In this document: one piece after another, positions 33,716-44,887 of the stretch
Layout: each line of letters starts with the position of its first letter
Position numbering within the stretch: position 1 is the first letter of the stretch
From: Heracleum sosnowskyi
Taxonomy: Eukaryota > Streptophyta > Magnoliopsida > Apiales > Apiaceae
Reading direction: 5' to 3'
DNA length: 64,000 bases
Assembly (NCBI GenBank): GCA_030848705.1
Contig: CM061237.1
Location: 83,943,910 to 84,007,909 of the forward strand
Notes under the pieces: model-generated
The model's input: the letters and a program-made list of their open reading frames with translations, nothing else
The model's database searches: none
Told to the model about the DNA's origin: nothing
Translations under genes and position numbers: made by a program

Positions 33716-36700
33716 ATGACGTCTTCATCATTCATTTTGTGGTGTTACTTTTGCCACTAACAATTTTGTGGCAATTTTAGATCATCGGGATTTGCCCACT
33801 GACTTTCACATAATACAGGATTTCTTAACTTCAAGTCCTTTGAAGTTTGCTCTAACAGAACCTGCAAGTGTTTCGTTTAAGTCAGTTATGCAGGTGTGGA
33901 ACATAGTTACTTTTGACAAAGGGCACTCTGGCTCACTCCTGATGAGTTTTGAATATGATGGGGTTACTCATTTCGTGACTCCTGCAATTGTGGAGGAAGC
34001 CTTACATTTGCCTGTTGTTGGTGATGCAATTCCTGATACTGTTTCAGACTCGACTCTTTTTGAGTTTGTTACAAAATTAGGCTACAATGGGGAAGTTAAG
34101 AGATATGGCAATCTCTTCAGGACAAAGCTTAAGAAGGAATGAAATTTCTTCTTTGATACCATAAGCCGCTGTTTCCTGAACAAGACATCAAATTTTGATG
34201 TTCTTCCATCAGGATCTCTCAAAATTGGGTACTCTCTAATTCATTCTACATTTTTTGATTATGGTAGTTTTGTTTTAAAAGCTTTAAGTGAAAGGAAATC
34301 AGATAAGTTAGGCTCTGTCTGTTTTCTTAGATTTTTCCAATTGATTTTTAATCACTTATGTCCTAATGTTGTTTTTGAAGAGGATGTAATTCTACCAATC
34401 TGTAGAATTACTGAGAATAATATTAAGTCCTTAGTCAACAGTGATAAGGCAAATGGTTTTACAGGCAATGCCTACATTCCTGATGAGGTTAGGCTTTTCT
34501 TGCAAGAGAAATTGCCTACTTGTTATGGAACAATTTCTGATGCTATGGGGCAAGGCCAATCATACCTTGTTCCTGACACAAACATCCCTCCCAAACACTC
34601 TAAACACTCATCAACCACCTCTAATGTCTCTCAAAAGACTTTAGTTGTAAAATAAAATAAATCAGCTAGATCTGATGTGTTTGGAAGGTAATCAGGATCA
34701 AAGGATTTCTCATCTACACCACTCAGCAAACAGAAGAAACAAGGGGTGTACAAGGGGTCCTGGTGAAGACAGCTGACAAGGTTGAGGAGGTTTCTGTGAA
34801 AAGAAAGTTGGTTTTAAGGGATGAAACAGATTCTGAGGATGATATGCCTATATCCTCCAAATTCAAGATGAACAATGAAGTTGCCGATACTGCTATTGAA
34901 GTTGTGGCACCATCTTCTAAGCCACAGAAGAAAATAAAATTATCTAAAAGCAGGTATCATATTCCTTTGACATGACACTTCAAATCCTGATGAGCAGTCA
35001 AATCTTGATGCTCAAGCAAATCCTGACGTTGGTAATCCTGATGCTACTTCAAGCAAGATTGTCTCTATTTCAGACTCTCCAGCCAAAGCCTCTCCAACTA
35101 AAAGACATGTTGATATTTCATGGGAGAATCTTGGTACTGCTGCTTCCAATCTTGGGTTCATACATCCAATGGAGAAGAAAAGGAGGGCAGAACAGAAAGT
35201 CTTTCAGAGATAGAAGAAACTGAAAGGATATATCCCACAAGAACCTGAATCTCAAAGTGGTTCAGCAGCTACTGAAGATCCTGCCCCACAAGAACCACTC
35301 ACTCAAAGTGTGAGTGAAGGCATAGCTGATGGAATGGTCCCACAAGAACCATTTTCTCAAAGGGAGAATGAAGACATCTGCATTCCAGTCACACAAGAAC
35401 CATCTTCTCAATGTGAAGATGCATGCATTACAGCTACAGTTTCTGAGAAGTTTCCTGACAATGCTCAAGGGGCTTCTGATATTCCTGAAATGGAAATTTT
35501 GGTCGAGGACACTGTCATTGAGGGAAGCACACAAGAACCTCCAACTCAAAGTGTTGAAGCAGCTTCTGAACCTCATGCTACACAAGAACCATTAGTAGAA
35601 AATACTGATGCAAGCTTTTCAAATCCTGACATTGTTGTTCCTGATGCTAGTGGTGCTCCTGATGTTGAGCCAATCCTGATTCAACCACTTAGCTCAAGGC
35701 CAATGAAAGATCCTATCTCAGAATCCAAGGATAAACTTAAAGGTGTTGTTCCTGATGATACTGATAATGGTGATTCTGGAGATAGTGATGATAATGATTC
35801 TGATGATGAAAATGATGGTGAGAAGGATCAGCTTGCTACAGCCCTCAAATCTAGTCTTGGAACTAACTTTGGTTCTTCAAGCACTTTCATGGCTGGCAAG
35901 GCTACTACATGAAAAGATCAAAGACAAGACTTTTCTGGTCCTTCACCAATTGATCCAGCTGAGTTTCTAAGAAGAGATGAATGGGAAAATGAATGGTACA
36001 GATCTTTTAATTCTGTCAGTTTTCCATGTGCTTTGGAACATGCTGCTCATGTTGCCAGAATCATAGAAAGTGAAGATTTAAGGAATCACTTGAAGGCTAC
36101 AACTTTGTTATCCAAGAGCCTCAAGACTGAAATTGATTCTGTGAAGGATGCTACTGAACATATGAGGACTGATATCTCTAAAAACTTGACAAAGGCTCCA
36201 ACTGCTTTTCAATTGAGGGTTGTGGAATCTCATGTTAAGACAATTATTTCAGAACAGTCTCACATTCACAACAGAATTGATTCATTGGAATCTAAGGTAA
36301 CTGACATTCAAGCCTCTCTTTCCTTAATTTTAAATTTGTTATCACATTCTGATGTCAAAAAGGGGGAAAAGGTAAGTCAGACAAAATGTACACCTGAACT
36401 AGTATTGAGAAGAAATAATGATGATGACAATACTGGTAATGATGGTGATGATATGGTATTTCAAGGAGAAACCTCTGATGCTGCTGTGATGAAGTCTACA
36501 ATTCAAACTTCTCAAAGTCAATCCATGCAGTCAACTCATGTTTCTGATTCTGGAATTAGAATAGTAAGAACACTGGTGAAATCTCAGATCCTGATGGAAG
36601 AGCAAATCCTTACAGGTGATCAAATCCTGATACCTGGTCATGGACAAACGCTCTCTACAATTCCTGAAGGTGATGAAGATGTTCTTATTGATAATCCTGA

Positions 36701-36737
36701 AGATGCTACTAATCTATTCCGGAATTTCACAACAAGA
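33716..36737 (+). pseudogene. A2 downstream ORF, truncated and broken
   Basis: Homologue of the A1 ORF at 16703-21328. Close to the start a short stretch present in A1 is missing, shifting the frame. A TGA near 34140 replaces a Trp codon of A1, and a TAA follows near 34654. The QEP-repeat and acidic part (35310-35912) is open here, including a CAA where A1 has TAA at 18365. The helical part at 36033-36380 is kept. The copy stops at 36737 at the junction with D, so the RG patch and C-terminal block are lost. Confidence 0.7.
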
Positions 36738-37181
36738 CCTACCTTACCATTTCTGTTCTTTTTCTTTTTCACCTCAGCCTTGACCTCTATATTTTCTAAC
36801 TTTCCCTTCAATTGCTTGTTGGACAAGTGACCTATGTTGACATCCTTAGCTTTGGTTTTGCTACATTCTCCCTGAACAAAATTTTTGCTGGTTGGGCCAT
36901 TCTTTTTGTTCAACTTCTCAAGTTTCTCTTGACTAACACTAGATGAACACTTCTTTGGACAAGTCATATCCGTAGAGGTGTTACCTATCAACGGATGATC
37001 ACTATCCGTAGATGTGTCATCTTCTAGATACTCAACATCTAGTTTCTTGTTATCTTTTTCTGCTGATTCCTTGTAGAATGTATCCACACCTTGAGCCTTA
37101 ATTATGTTTGTGGCAACATTCCTGGAATCAGTCCATCTAACAATTGTTTCTTGTTCTCTAGCTAACTGTGCTTTGAGAATT
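36738..37181 (-). pseudogene. gag: D gag, C-terminal part
   Basis: Continues the D Gag frame beyond solo LTR E: EILKAQLAREQETIVRWTDS, then an acidic Ser/Thr-rich stretch and a Lys-rich end (KKKKNRNGKVG). It stops at 36738, just before the place where a C-terminal zinc knuckle would be expected from A. The stretch contains STD and HPL encoded by the D-family motif TCTACGGAT and its inverse. No stop in this piece. Confidence 0.75.
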
Positions 37182-37186
37182 TCTTC
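37182..37186. repeat. Target site duplication TCTTC of solo LTR E, left
   Basis: Repeated at 37682-37686. Removing LTR and one copy rejoins the D gag frame (DVLKKE to EILKAQ). Confidence 0.93.
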
Positions 37187-37681
37187 TGTTAGGCCGAATA
37201 CACAATATATAATCAAGTATATGTATGAGAATAACAATAAGAACACTGTTTATGAATAATAAATTGTATGGAATTAATAACTCCTCTCTCAGTGATGAAA
37301 AATATCACAGAGAGCTGCTAGGTTACAAGAATAATCTTTCCAGTATTCGCATTCCTTTTAGGGTTAACCTGTCTGTGTTTATATAGTACACATCTACATA
37401 CAATCTTTAATTGAAATTCCTATAAATCAGCTGTACAATTAATATCAATTTAGAATTGCTTCTGTCTTCTGTTCCGTTTCCTTAGCCATCACGATATCTC
37501 TTTGCTTCTTCCCTTCTTCAATGTATACCGCTTCTAGAATCTTCATTGTATATAACACCGACAGCTAAGCAAACTCTGACTGTCAGAGTTTAACAAACTC
37601 TGACCAGTCTTCCAGCTAAACTCTGATAGTATCCTGATACTTTAAACACTGATAAACAAATATCAGCAATTATATCTAACA
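37187..37681 (-). mobile_element. Solo LTR E (Copia type, 495 bp) inside D gag
   Basis: TGTTAGGCCG...ATATCTAACA with inverted ends and TSD TCTTC. On the minus strand it carries TATATAAACACAG, very like the family A TATA region, which sets its orientation. It has three AAACTCTGA copies and an inverted one near 37575-37625. No internal sequence remains. Family not represented by a full copy here. Confidence 0.88.
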
Positions 37682-37686
37682 TCTTC

Positions 37687-39192
37687 TTTTTTTAGCACAT
37701 CTAGCAGTTCATCCTTGGCAACTCGACACTCTAATCTCATTTTCTCAAACTCAATAAATTGAGTTTCTAGAACAACATTCCTATCACTTAAAAATTGATT
37801 AGCATCTTTAATCCTGGTGTTTTCTTTTGTAAGTGATTTAAGAGAAATACACATATGGTACAAGTCGGTAGACATATCATTAATTGCACTATTACATTCC
37901 TCAGTAGAAAGCTCAGAGAGATTGGTGGTGTTTTCTTTTGTAAGTGATTTAAGAGAAATACACATATGCTCACTTGAATCAGCCATCAGTGCAAGGTTCA
38001 CAAATTCAGTGTCCTCCTCAGAATCATTCCCGTCTTCAGCCCAGTCATAGCCCTGAGTTATGAATGCTCTACCCTTTTGCTTGAGAAGATCAAAGTATTT
38101 CTTCTTGTAGTCAACATGCTCAAACTTCCTGTCACTCTTCTCAGCTTTTGGTTTTCTGCATTCATTAGCAAAGTGACCTCCCATTCCATAATTGAAACAT
38201 TTAAACTTGGACCTCTCAACAAAGTTCTTGTTTGATTGAAAGTCATTTCTGAATGGTTTGGACACTTCAGGGTTTCTCTTGAACTTGAGCTTTGAGAATT
38301 TTCTTGATAGAAAAGCTAAATGTTCATCTAGCTCATCCATTTCTTCTGGGTTAGAAGGCTCACTTTCTTCAATCATCTTTCCTTTGCACTTTCTTGATTC
38401 AGTCCTACCTTCACAAGCACTTGTGCTTGGTGTAGTTTCAACAGCTTCTTCTTTCATGTCCTCAGCCTTTTCAACACTTGCAACTAGGGCAACAGATCCA
38501 GTTTTCTTTTGGACCTTCTCAATTTCCTCATCCTGCTCCATTTCCAACTCACATGTTTTCAGGGTTCCATACAGCCTATCAAGTGTAAAATCCTTATACT
38601 CTTGAGTGTTTCTCAAGGAAACAGTCATAGGCTTCCACTCCTTTGGAAAGGCTCTGAGAAATTTAAGATTTGAATCTTTGATTTGATACACCCTCCCATA
38701 CAACTTCAATCCATTCAACAATTTTTGAAATCTACTAAAAGTATCATTCAAAGATTCTCCACTCTTGAAGTGAAAGTCTTAATACTGTTGTATGAGGAGC
38801 TGCATCTTGTTTTCCCTTACCTTCTCAGTTCCTTCACAGATGGTGTGGACAGTGTCCCAAATCTCCTTTGATGTAGAACAATTAATAACATTGTCAAACA
38901 TGTCAGAATCAAGACCATTGAACAAAATATTGATGACCTTCTTATCTTTATGAACTGCAATGTTGTCCTCAGGAGTCCATTCTGAAGGTAACTTTGGAAT
39001 GGTGCTTGGAGCTCCTGCAGGTGCTTGAGCTATTGAGGTGTCTGGCTTCATTGGTACATGAGGGCCATGATCGATGCACTCTACATAACCTTCATCCATA
39101 GACATTAGATGTAGTCGCATTTTTACTTTCCAGTGAAAATAATTCTCTCTATCAAGAACTGGTATTTTAACTCCATAATCCTTCTGACCCAT
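37687..39192 (-). pseudogene. gag: D gag, N-terminal and central part
   Basis: Starts MGQKDYGVKIPVLDRENYFH (39192), the typical Sirevirus Gag N-terminus, followed by the UBN2-type capsid region (CEGTEKVRENKMQLL). A TAA near 38779 interrupts it, and the frame goes on with FSRFQKLLNGLKLYG. Around 38180 is a zinc knuckle whose second Cys is Tyr (CFNYGMGGHFANEC). A 41-bp segment encoding MCISLKSLTKENT occurs twice (37817-37857 and 37929-37969). The frame then runs into solo LTR E. With 37181-36738 this is most of a Gag, not functional. Confidence 0.82.
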
Positions 39193-39236
39193 GATTCTGA
39201 TGTCTTTAGACCTTTAAACTTCTTGTGTGTTAGAAG

Positions 39237-39251
39237 CTTGCTCTGATACCA
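39237..39251 (-). promoter_or_regulatory. Primer binding site of D
   Basis: The minus strand reads TGGTATCAGAGCAAG two bases after the LTR end, initiator-Met tRNA type. Confidence 0.85.
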
Positions 39252-39253
39252 AT

Positions 39254-39793
39254 TGTTATTCCCACATAATGAACCAAGATTGTAGAAGGGGGGTTGAATA
39301 CAATCTTTAAAAATTCTTTGGTTCTTGACAATAGAGATGTGCAAGTAAAATCAAGAACATAAAAATAAACAAGATAAGATAACACAAGAATTAAAAATTT
39401 AGGTGGATTGATTTATCCACCTAAGAGATTTTTTATTTGAAGAAATCTCTGTGATGTTTATGAATAAACCCACAGCTGCTTACACACTATTCTAGCTTCA
39501 ACAATTTACAAAGGATATTGCTTTTGCTCTCTAAATTGCCTAACTGATTTCTTAGTTCTAGAATAATGCTACACTTGGTTATATATCCCAAGTTTACAAG
39601 ATATTTCAAATAGTAAATAATACAAAAAGTAAATATGTTCAAGATCCTTGTTTCTCCATTCTGAGTAATGGTCCATGTGTTGGTAGCTTGCCCTTCTTGG
39701 CTGATTGTCTTTTATAGAAATGCTACTCTTGACTGGACAAAACAGAATGCTTCTTCTTCTCGTGACTTTTCCAGAAATACTGGTTTGCATGCT
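39254..39793 (-). repeat. D 5' LTR, downstream half
   Basis: The minus strand ends ...GGGAATAACA next to the primer site and holds the TTGTATTCAACC block near its end, as in the A and C LTRs. Element C interrupts it; it resumes at 48384. Total LTR about 1035 bp. Confidence 0.8.
39789..39793. repeat. Target site duplication ATGCT of element C, left
   Basis: ATGCT before TGTTAGGTCC and again at 48379-48383 after the right LTR. Confidence 0.95.
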
Positions 39794-41306
39794 TGTTAGG
39801 TCCTGATAAGTTTGTAGAAGGGGGGTTGAATACAAACTATACCGTTTTATCGAATTTGTTCTGTTTAGAATCAAACAATTTAAGAACAAATTATGGCGGA
39901 AATAAATGAAACAGAATTCAAGTTAAATAAAACTATATTAAACTTGAAGGGTGTTACAAATATGATACTAATTACAAGATTGGATCTCAAACTAATTAAA
40001 ACAAATCTAGAATAAATTCGACATGAATTTATCTATTTTTGTAATAAAAAGATATAACAATATTTGATAATTTGAGATACGTTCTAGGGATAAAAATCCG
40101 CTAGATAGTCAAAGCAGTACAAGTAAATGAATTCTAGTGGTTTAGATTTGACACCAAGATTTTCTAGAATTTATTCACTGAAGAAATTAGCACGGCAGTT
40201 TCTTTTCTTTTGTTGACAGAAGATGTTCTTGATGAATATAATGTTCAGTATATTTTCTTCTGTGCTTTTCTTTCCTTTTGTACTTTAATCCACTTGACAA
40301 GCCTGCACGTTTCTTGCTTTTCATTCCACTAGGAATGACTATCAAAATAGTCTAAAAAAGACTATTTTTAAGCCTGGAATGACTATCAAATTGCCTTGTA
40401 TGACTATCAAATGGCTTGCAATGACTATGTGAATTTAAGACAATTTAATTAGAATTAATTAAAATAAGCTTGGATGACTACCGGGATGACTACCGGTATG
40501 ACTACCGGTATGACTATCCGGGGTAGTCATTCCAGGCTTATTTTAATTAAGAATTCTAAATTAAATTCTAATTCTTCTTTAAATTAATTCTAATAATTAA
40601 TTAATTTCATAAATTAATTCTGATGAATTAATTTATTCAATAAATTAATTACTTAATTAATTTATTTCATAAATTAATTCTGATGAATTAATTTATTCAA
40701 TAAATTAATTACTTAATTAATTTATTTCATAAATTAATTCTGATGAATTAATTTATTCAATAAATTAATTATTTAATTTATATGTTAAATTAATTCTTGA
40801 AGAATTAATTTAATAAATAAATTAATAACTAATTTAAGAGAGAATTTAAATTCTTAATAGATAGCAAAACCACTTCTAGAACCACTTGAACTTGATGAAT
40901 AAAATCCATTGTCTGAGGTTGTCATTTGATGCACTGTCTGGTTCATAAATGACTAACTTCAATGTCTGTTCTTCATCTTGACTTTAAGCTGTGGTCCATT
41001 GTCTGCTTTTGACTGTTGATCAATCTTTGTAACCTGTACATTTGCTATCACAAATCTGAAACCTCTGTCACTTTAATAAATCCACATCTTTGAAGACTTC
41101 ACTGAGGCTTGAACAAATAATTGAACTTCTTTCAATGTAGTATATCTTCAAATCTGTAGAGTGACTTTAATCTGTATTCTTCTGACAGATATGATCTTCT
41201 GAGATTCCTATGACTGTGATAATTAATCTAATATCTACTTATTACATTCTAGTTTAAGTTGAGTAGAATCCTCGAATTACAAATAGGCTATAGCATATGC
41301 CTTTCA
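39794..41306 (-). repeat. 3' LTR of C (left in the window)
   Basis: On the + strand TGTTAGGTCC...CCTTTCA. It includes GAATGACTATC-type motifs near 40337-40430 and 40472-40535, with three ATGACTACCGG units, and a 60-bp AT-rich tandem repeat of about three units at 40600-40790. Confidence 0.93.
40600..40790. repeat. 60-bp AT-rich tandem repeat in the C LTR
   Basis: The unit containing CTGATGAATTAATTTATTC recurs with an exact 60-bp period, about three copies. The right LTR has the same array at about 47680-47860. Confidence 0.9.
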
Positions 41307-41320
41307 ATCTCCCCCTATTT
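41307..41320 (-). promoter_or_regulatory. Polypurine tract of C adjacent to the LTR
   Basis: The minus strand reads AAATAGGGGGAGAT, followed directly by the LTR start TGAAAGG. Confidence 0.9.
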
Positions 41321-41639
41321 GTTTGTTAGAGAATAACAACCAAATACCTAGAGGATCACTCAACTAAAACCAAGAAAAAGATAAGACTCTTAAGCCTAAG
41401 TAAATACTAGAAAGTTCTGGATCAAATATGACATTTCCAGATTTCACCAGTAAAGATAAATGCAAGACAGGTGTTCCTCTAGACTGAACATATGATAACA
41501 TTTAACCTGTCTTGATTTACCTAAGCTCTATACATATAACATTTACAAAACAGAGCTAATTACCTTTACTCCCCTGAAACTCCTCCTTTTCCTTTTATAT
41601 CTTTTTCAGCTCCCCTTTTACTAGCTTCACAAGTCTCTA

Positions 41640-41745
41640 GAAACTTCTTCCCCTTAGAAACAGAAACTTCTCCCCAAACTTCTGTAGAAACTTGTCTAGG
41701 AACTTCTCCCCCTGAGAAACTTCTCCCCCTTAGTTGAGGAATTCT
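41640..41745 (-). repeat. Additional polypurine tracts upstream of the C 3' LTR
   Basis: The minus strand has repeated (A)GGGG(G)AGAAG blocks (AAGGGGGAGAAG, CAGGGGGAGAAG, TGGGGAGAAG). Multiple purine tracts before the 3' LTR are a known Sirevirus trait. Confidence 0.7.
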
Positions 41746-42900
41746 CTACAGATTTCACTTTATGAGTATCTGAAGCCAGTAGGAGTTGAGATAGTTGATG
41801 GAGTTGATCTTGGAAGTAAATTTGTCTTCTAGATTTCCTTGAGCAGTCCCAGCTGATTGTTGACAGAGGAGGAAGAAGAAGACCGTTCAACCACTTGTGC
41901 TTGCAAAATTTCTTTATCAGCCTGGGTTTTGAATATATGTTCATGTAGATCAGCTATGTGAGCTAACTACATTGCAGTGTATGTGTATGTGTGTGCACTC
42001 ACTTGAATTTCTCCTGTAAGTGTATCACTCATCTCACGTGCATGTGTTTCACTCAGTGTTTGACTCTTATCACTCAACATTAGCTGTCTGTTTGCTCCTT
42101 TTTGATCAGTACCTGCATTGAAACTCACCCTAGCCTCTTCAAGAGAGGTCAGTGGTGGTGCAATGGGAGTTCGCAAATCCCGATCCTCAATCATGTCTAT
42201 CAAATCACTTGGATTTGAAATCTTAATTGCTTCAGTGATAGACTGACCAAGTTGCCTTCCACTTTCTCCAGATAAATCTGCGAGTGGAAAATCCCTTAGG
42301 GAGCCAGAGGTGTTCACTCTGGGAGGGGAGAAAATGATTCTATTTGATTTGGCAAAGAATCAAATTTTCCCTCAGATGCCTATGAAGGCACTTCTACCGT
42401 AACAATGGTAGGCACTGTAACCAGTTGCAGGTGCTCTGCTTTCACTGTGTCCTGAGTTTCATTTAATGAAATTGTTTTCTCCCATTGTGAGTAATGAGAG
42501 TGTGCTTGACTCAGTACAAAGTGCCATGGCCCTATGGCGAATTTCAATAGATTCATCCTGTTGAGAGAATGTCTCTAGATACAGTTCATTGGCCATTTCA
42601 AAGTCCATATCTTATTGAGAGGATACAGATGGGCTGACAGATGCCTCAGTATATGTTGAATTTCTGTATAGGAGGCAGAGCTGTGGGATCACTCACTGTT
42701 TCAATCAAAATACTTCTTTATTTAACAATTGATTTCTGTTCAGGCTGAGAGGTCAAGAAGGTTATAGACTCATTGTTTGGCTCTAAGACCTGGGATAGAG
42801 ATTGTGGATCTACATTCTCTTGGTCAACCCTAACAACCACTTGGGTTCAGCAACAGTAAAAGAAGTTGATTGAGAGATAGAAAGTAATACCTGAATTGGA
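41696..42900 (-). pseudogene. Remnant of the downstream ORF of C
   Basis: Degenerate frame in the position after pol. The best piece, 42317-41967, is 116 aa, Ser/Thr-rich and charged (MNTSGSLRDFPLADLSGESG). A further piece reaches 41696, and Pro/Ser-rich stretches with stops lie at 42320-42900. It has no recognisable domain; assignment rests on position and composition like the A and B downstream ORFs. Confidence 0.45.
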
Positions 42901-43866
42901 ATTGGCACTGAATCTCCAGCTAAGCAAGAGCTAGATCAAAAATACTATATACAATATATTTATACAAATAACTAAGATAAATAGAAAATAAAAGATAATA
43001 AATAATAAGCAATAAAAATAAAATACAATAATAATAAAAAAAACATATTTACAGGAAACTATTTACATGAGACTACGAATATTTTAAAATAAAAGATTTT
43101 CAATAAAAATAGATTTCTCTACAATTTTAACTGGTAAAATTTGAGAAAAATATTTTTAGAGAAAATAATTCATTTTAACTTACTCAAACAGAAGCTAAGC
43201 AGTTTACAGCATAAAACAAATAGAATAAATAAACTACTATTAGAATGACTATCGGGAAGACTATGGGATAGTCATACCGATAGTCATTCCAGTACAAACA
43301 TCAAAGTACTGAAATAAAAGGCAGAAAAAGAAAAGAAAGAAAAAAATAATAAAAATTGATTAAAACTAAACTAAAATGACTACTGGAATGACTATGTAAG
43401 ATAGTCATTCCGATAGTCATGCTAGTACAAAAACAAAATAAACAAACCTGTTATTAAAAACTAGCAGAATTAATTAAGATAATTACAGAAAAATGCATAA
43501 AACTAAAAGAAATGCATGAAATATTTATCAAAGACTAGAAAAATTCACAAAAAATTCCATAAATCCTAGAAAAATATGCATAATAATATAGAAGTGCATT
43601 AAATTAACAAAAACTTGCAGAAATATTTAAACAACAATATTTACAATCTGAAAAATATCTAAATAATTCCAAATAAATATATTTTCAATAAAAATACATT
43701 TCTCCACTTAAAAAAATATGAGAAAAATATTTTTAAAGAAAATAAAATATTCAGAACCATTTAAATCAACAAGCATGCAATTATTAAATGAGAATTGGCA
43801 GAAAATATCAATTAAATGACAAGAGAAAATGAATTTATTGAAAGAACAAACATGACAGATACATTG
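42901..43866. other. Non-coding spacer of C between pol end and downstream ORF
   Basis: Strongly AT-rich. The only structure I see is the motif array at 43243-43432 and repeated AGAAAAATATTTTTA-like stretches near 43145 and 43725. No coding signal. Confidence 0.6.
43243..43432. repeat. C-family motif array, hairpin-forming
   Basis: GAATGACTATCGG and its inverse CCGATAGTCATTC pair at 43243-43290. A second pair GGAATGACTAT/ATAGTCATTCC lies at 43390-43420. The same motif fills part of the C LTR. Confidence 0.75.
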
Positions 43867-44698
43867 TTAATCACTAAGACTGTTTAACATACCCAATTTA
43901 CCAACTAACTTGATAAATGTGGATTCATCAACAGATTTAGTGAATATATCTGCAGTCTGTTCTTCTGTGGGTACAAAGTGTAACTCCACAGTTCCATTCA
44001 TGACATGCTCTCTGATAAAATGATACCTGATGTCAATTTGATTAATCTCTTGTGATTATGCCATCTTCATCTAGCTTGTTTCTGTATACCCATCTTGTAC
44101 CAACTACTTTCTTGTTCTTTGGTCTGGGTACCAGCTTCCAGACTTGCTGTTATTCAAATTGATTGAGTTCATCTTGCATAGCAATCACCCAATCAGGATC
44201 AGTCAGTGCTTCCTCAATTTTCTTTGGTTCCATTTCAGAAAGAAACCCTGAATAATGATATTCATTTTGAGTAGCACTTCTAGTTCTGACTCCAACACCT
44301 GGATCACCAATAATCAGCTCAAAAGGATGAGCTCTATTCCAAACTGTTTGTCTTGGAAGATTTGATCTTGATGATTCGCCTTGTTCTACATTATGGTGTT
44401 GTGAATGACTAGATGACCCTTCATTTCCTCCCCCTGAGTTGTTGGCTGATTGTCTTGGTGATTCTACTCCAGTGTTAGTGGTATCTCCATTGTTAACAAT
44501 GTTTCCACCACCATCACCATCACCATTATCATCATTGTCATTGTTATCACCAACAACAAACTCAGGTGGATTCTCATCATCTGATTCTGAATCTAACATT
44601 TCATCAAACTTCAGTTTCTCAGATGGATTTTCTGTTTGGATATTAGGGAGTTTAGTGTCATCAATTGTAACATTGATGTTCTTATTGACTGATAACAT
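43867..44698 (-). pseudogene. pol: C pol remnant: linker, start of RT, joined to end of RNase H
   Basis: On the minus strand an acidic linker (from 44698) leads to the RT start (IIGDPGVGVRTRSATQNEYH, then AMQDELNQFE). A TAA at about 44147-44149 interrupts it, KLVPRPKNKKVVGTRWVYRN follows, and near 44045 the sequence jumps to the RNase H end (IRYHFIREHV ... ADIFTKSVDESTF), closing with TAA at 43867-43869. The catalytic core of RT and most of RNase H are gone. Confidence 0.82.
44428..44435 (-). promoter_or_regulatory. PPT-like AGGGGGAG in the C pol linker
   Basis: The minus strand reads CAGGGGGAGGAAA within the Ser/Gly-rich linker. The same octamer is in the A1 linker (2152-2159, 2203-2210), the A2 linker (23995-24002, 24116-24123, 24167-24174) and the B linker (58747-58754). 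Confidence 0.4.
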
Positions 44699-44870
44699 TT
44701 CTTGATTTCAAACAGGCCATATCCTCAGTTATACCCTTGCTGTTATCTCCAAAGGTAAGCACTGGGCCAGCTTTCTCAACCACATCTGATAGCAGGGCTC
44801 TATCTCCGGTCATATGCCTTGAACAGCCACTGTCAAGAATCCATATAACACGGTTTACCTGTTTAACTCC
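44682..44870 (-). pseudogene. pol: C protease remnant
   Basis: Begins after the acceptor-like TGCAG/GG and reads VKQVNRVIWILDSGCSRHMT with an intact DSG motif, then FGDNSKG. It ends in TGA-type frame loss where integrase is deleted (about 44690). The frame is +2 relative to gag. Protease is too short to be active. Confidence 0.8.
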
Positions 44871-44887
44871 CTGCAATATCAAATTGA

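Larger units (their letters stand above)
21990..36737 (+). mobile_element. Sirevirus-like Copia element A2, truncated at both ends
   Basis: Second copy of family A, highly similar to A1 through gag C-terminus, pol and downstream ORF. It has no primer site, leader or gag N-terminus: coding sequence starts within a few bases of the LTR end. At 36737 it stops inside the downstream ORF (after ACAACAAGA) and is joined to minus-strand gag sequence of element D. A solo LTR interrupts pol at 24252-31616. Its lesions differ from those of A1, so the two copies decayed independently. Confidence 0.87.

Noticed and set aside
1..36737. A1 and A2 as a segmental duplication of host DNA
   Set aside because: Similarity is limited to the element itself, and their insertions and lesions differ.
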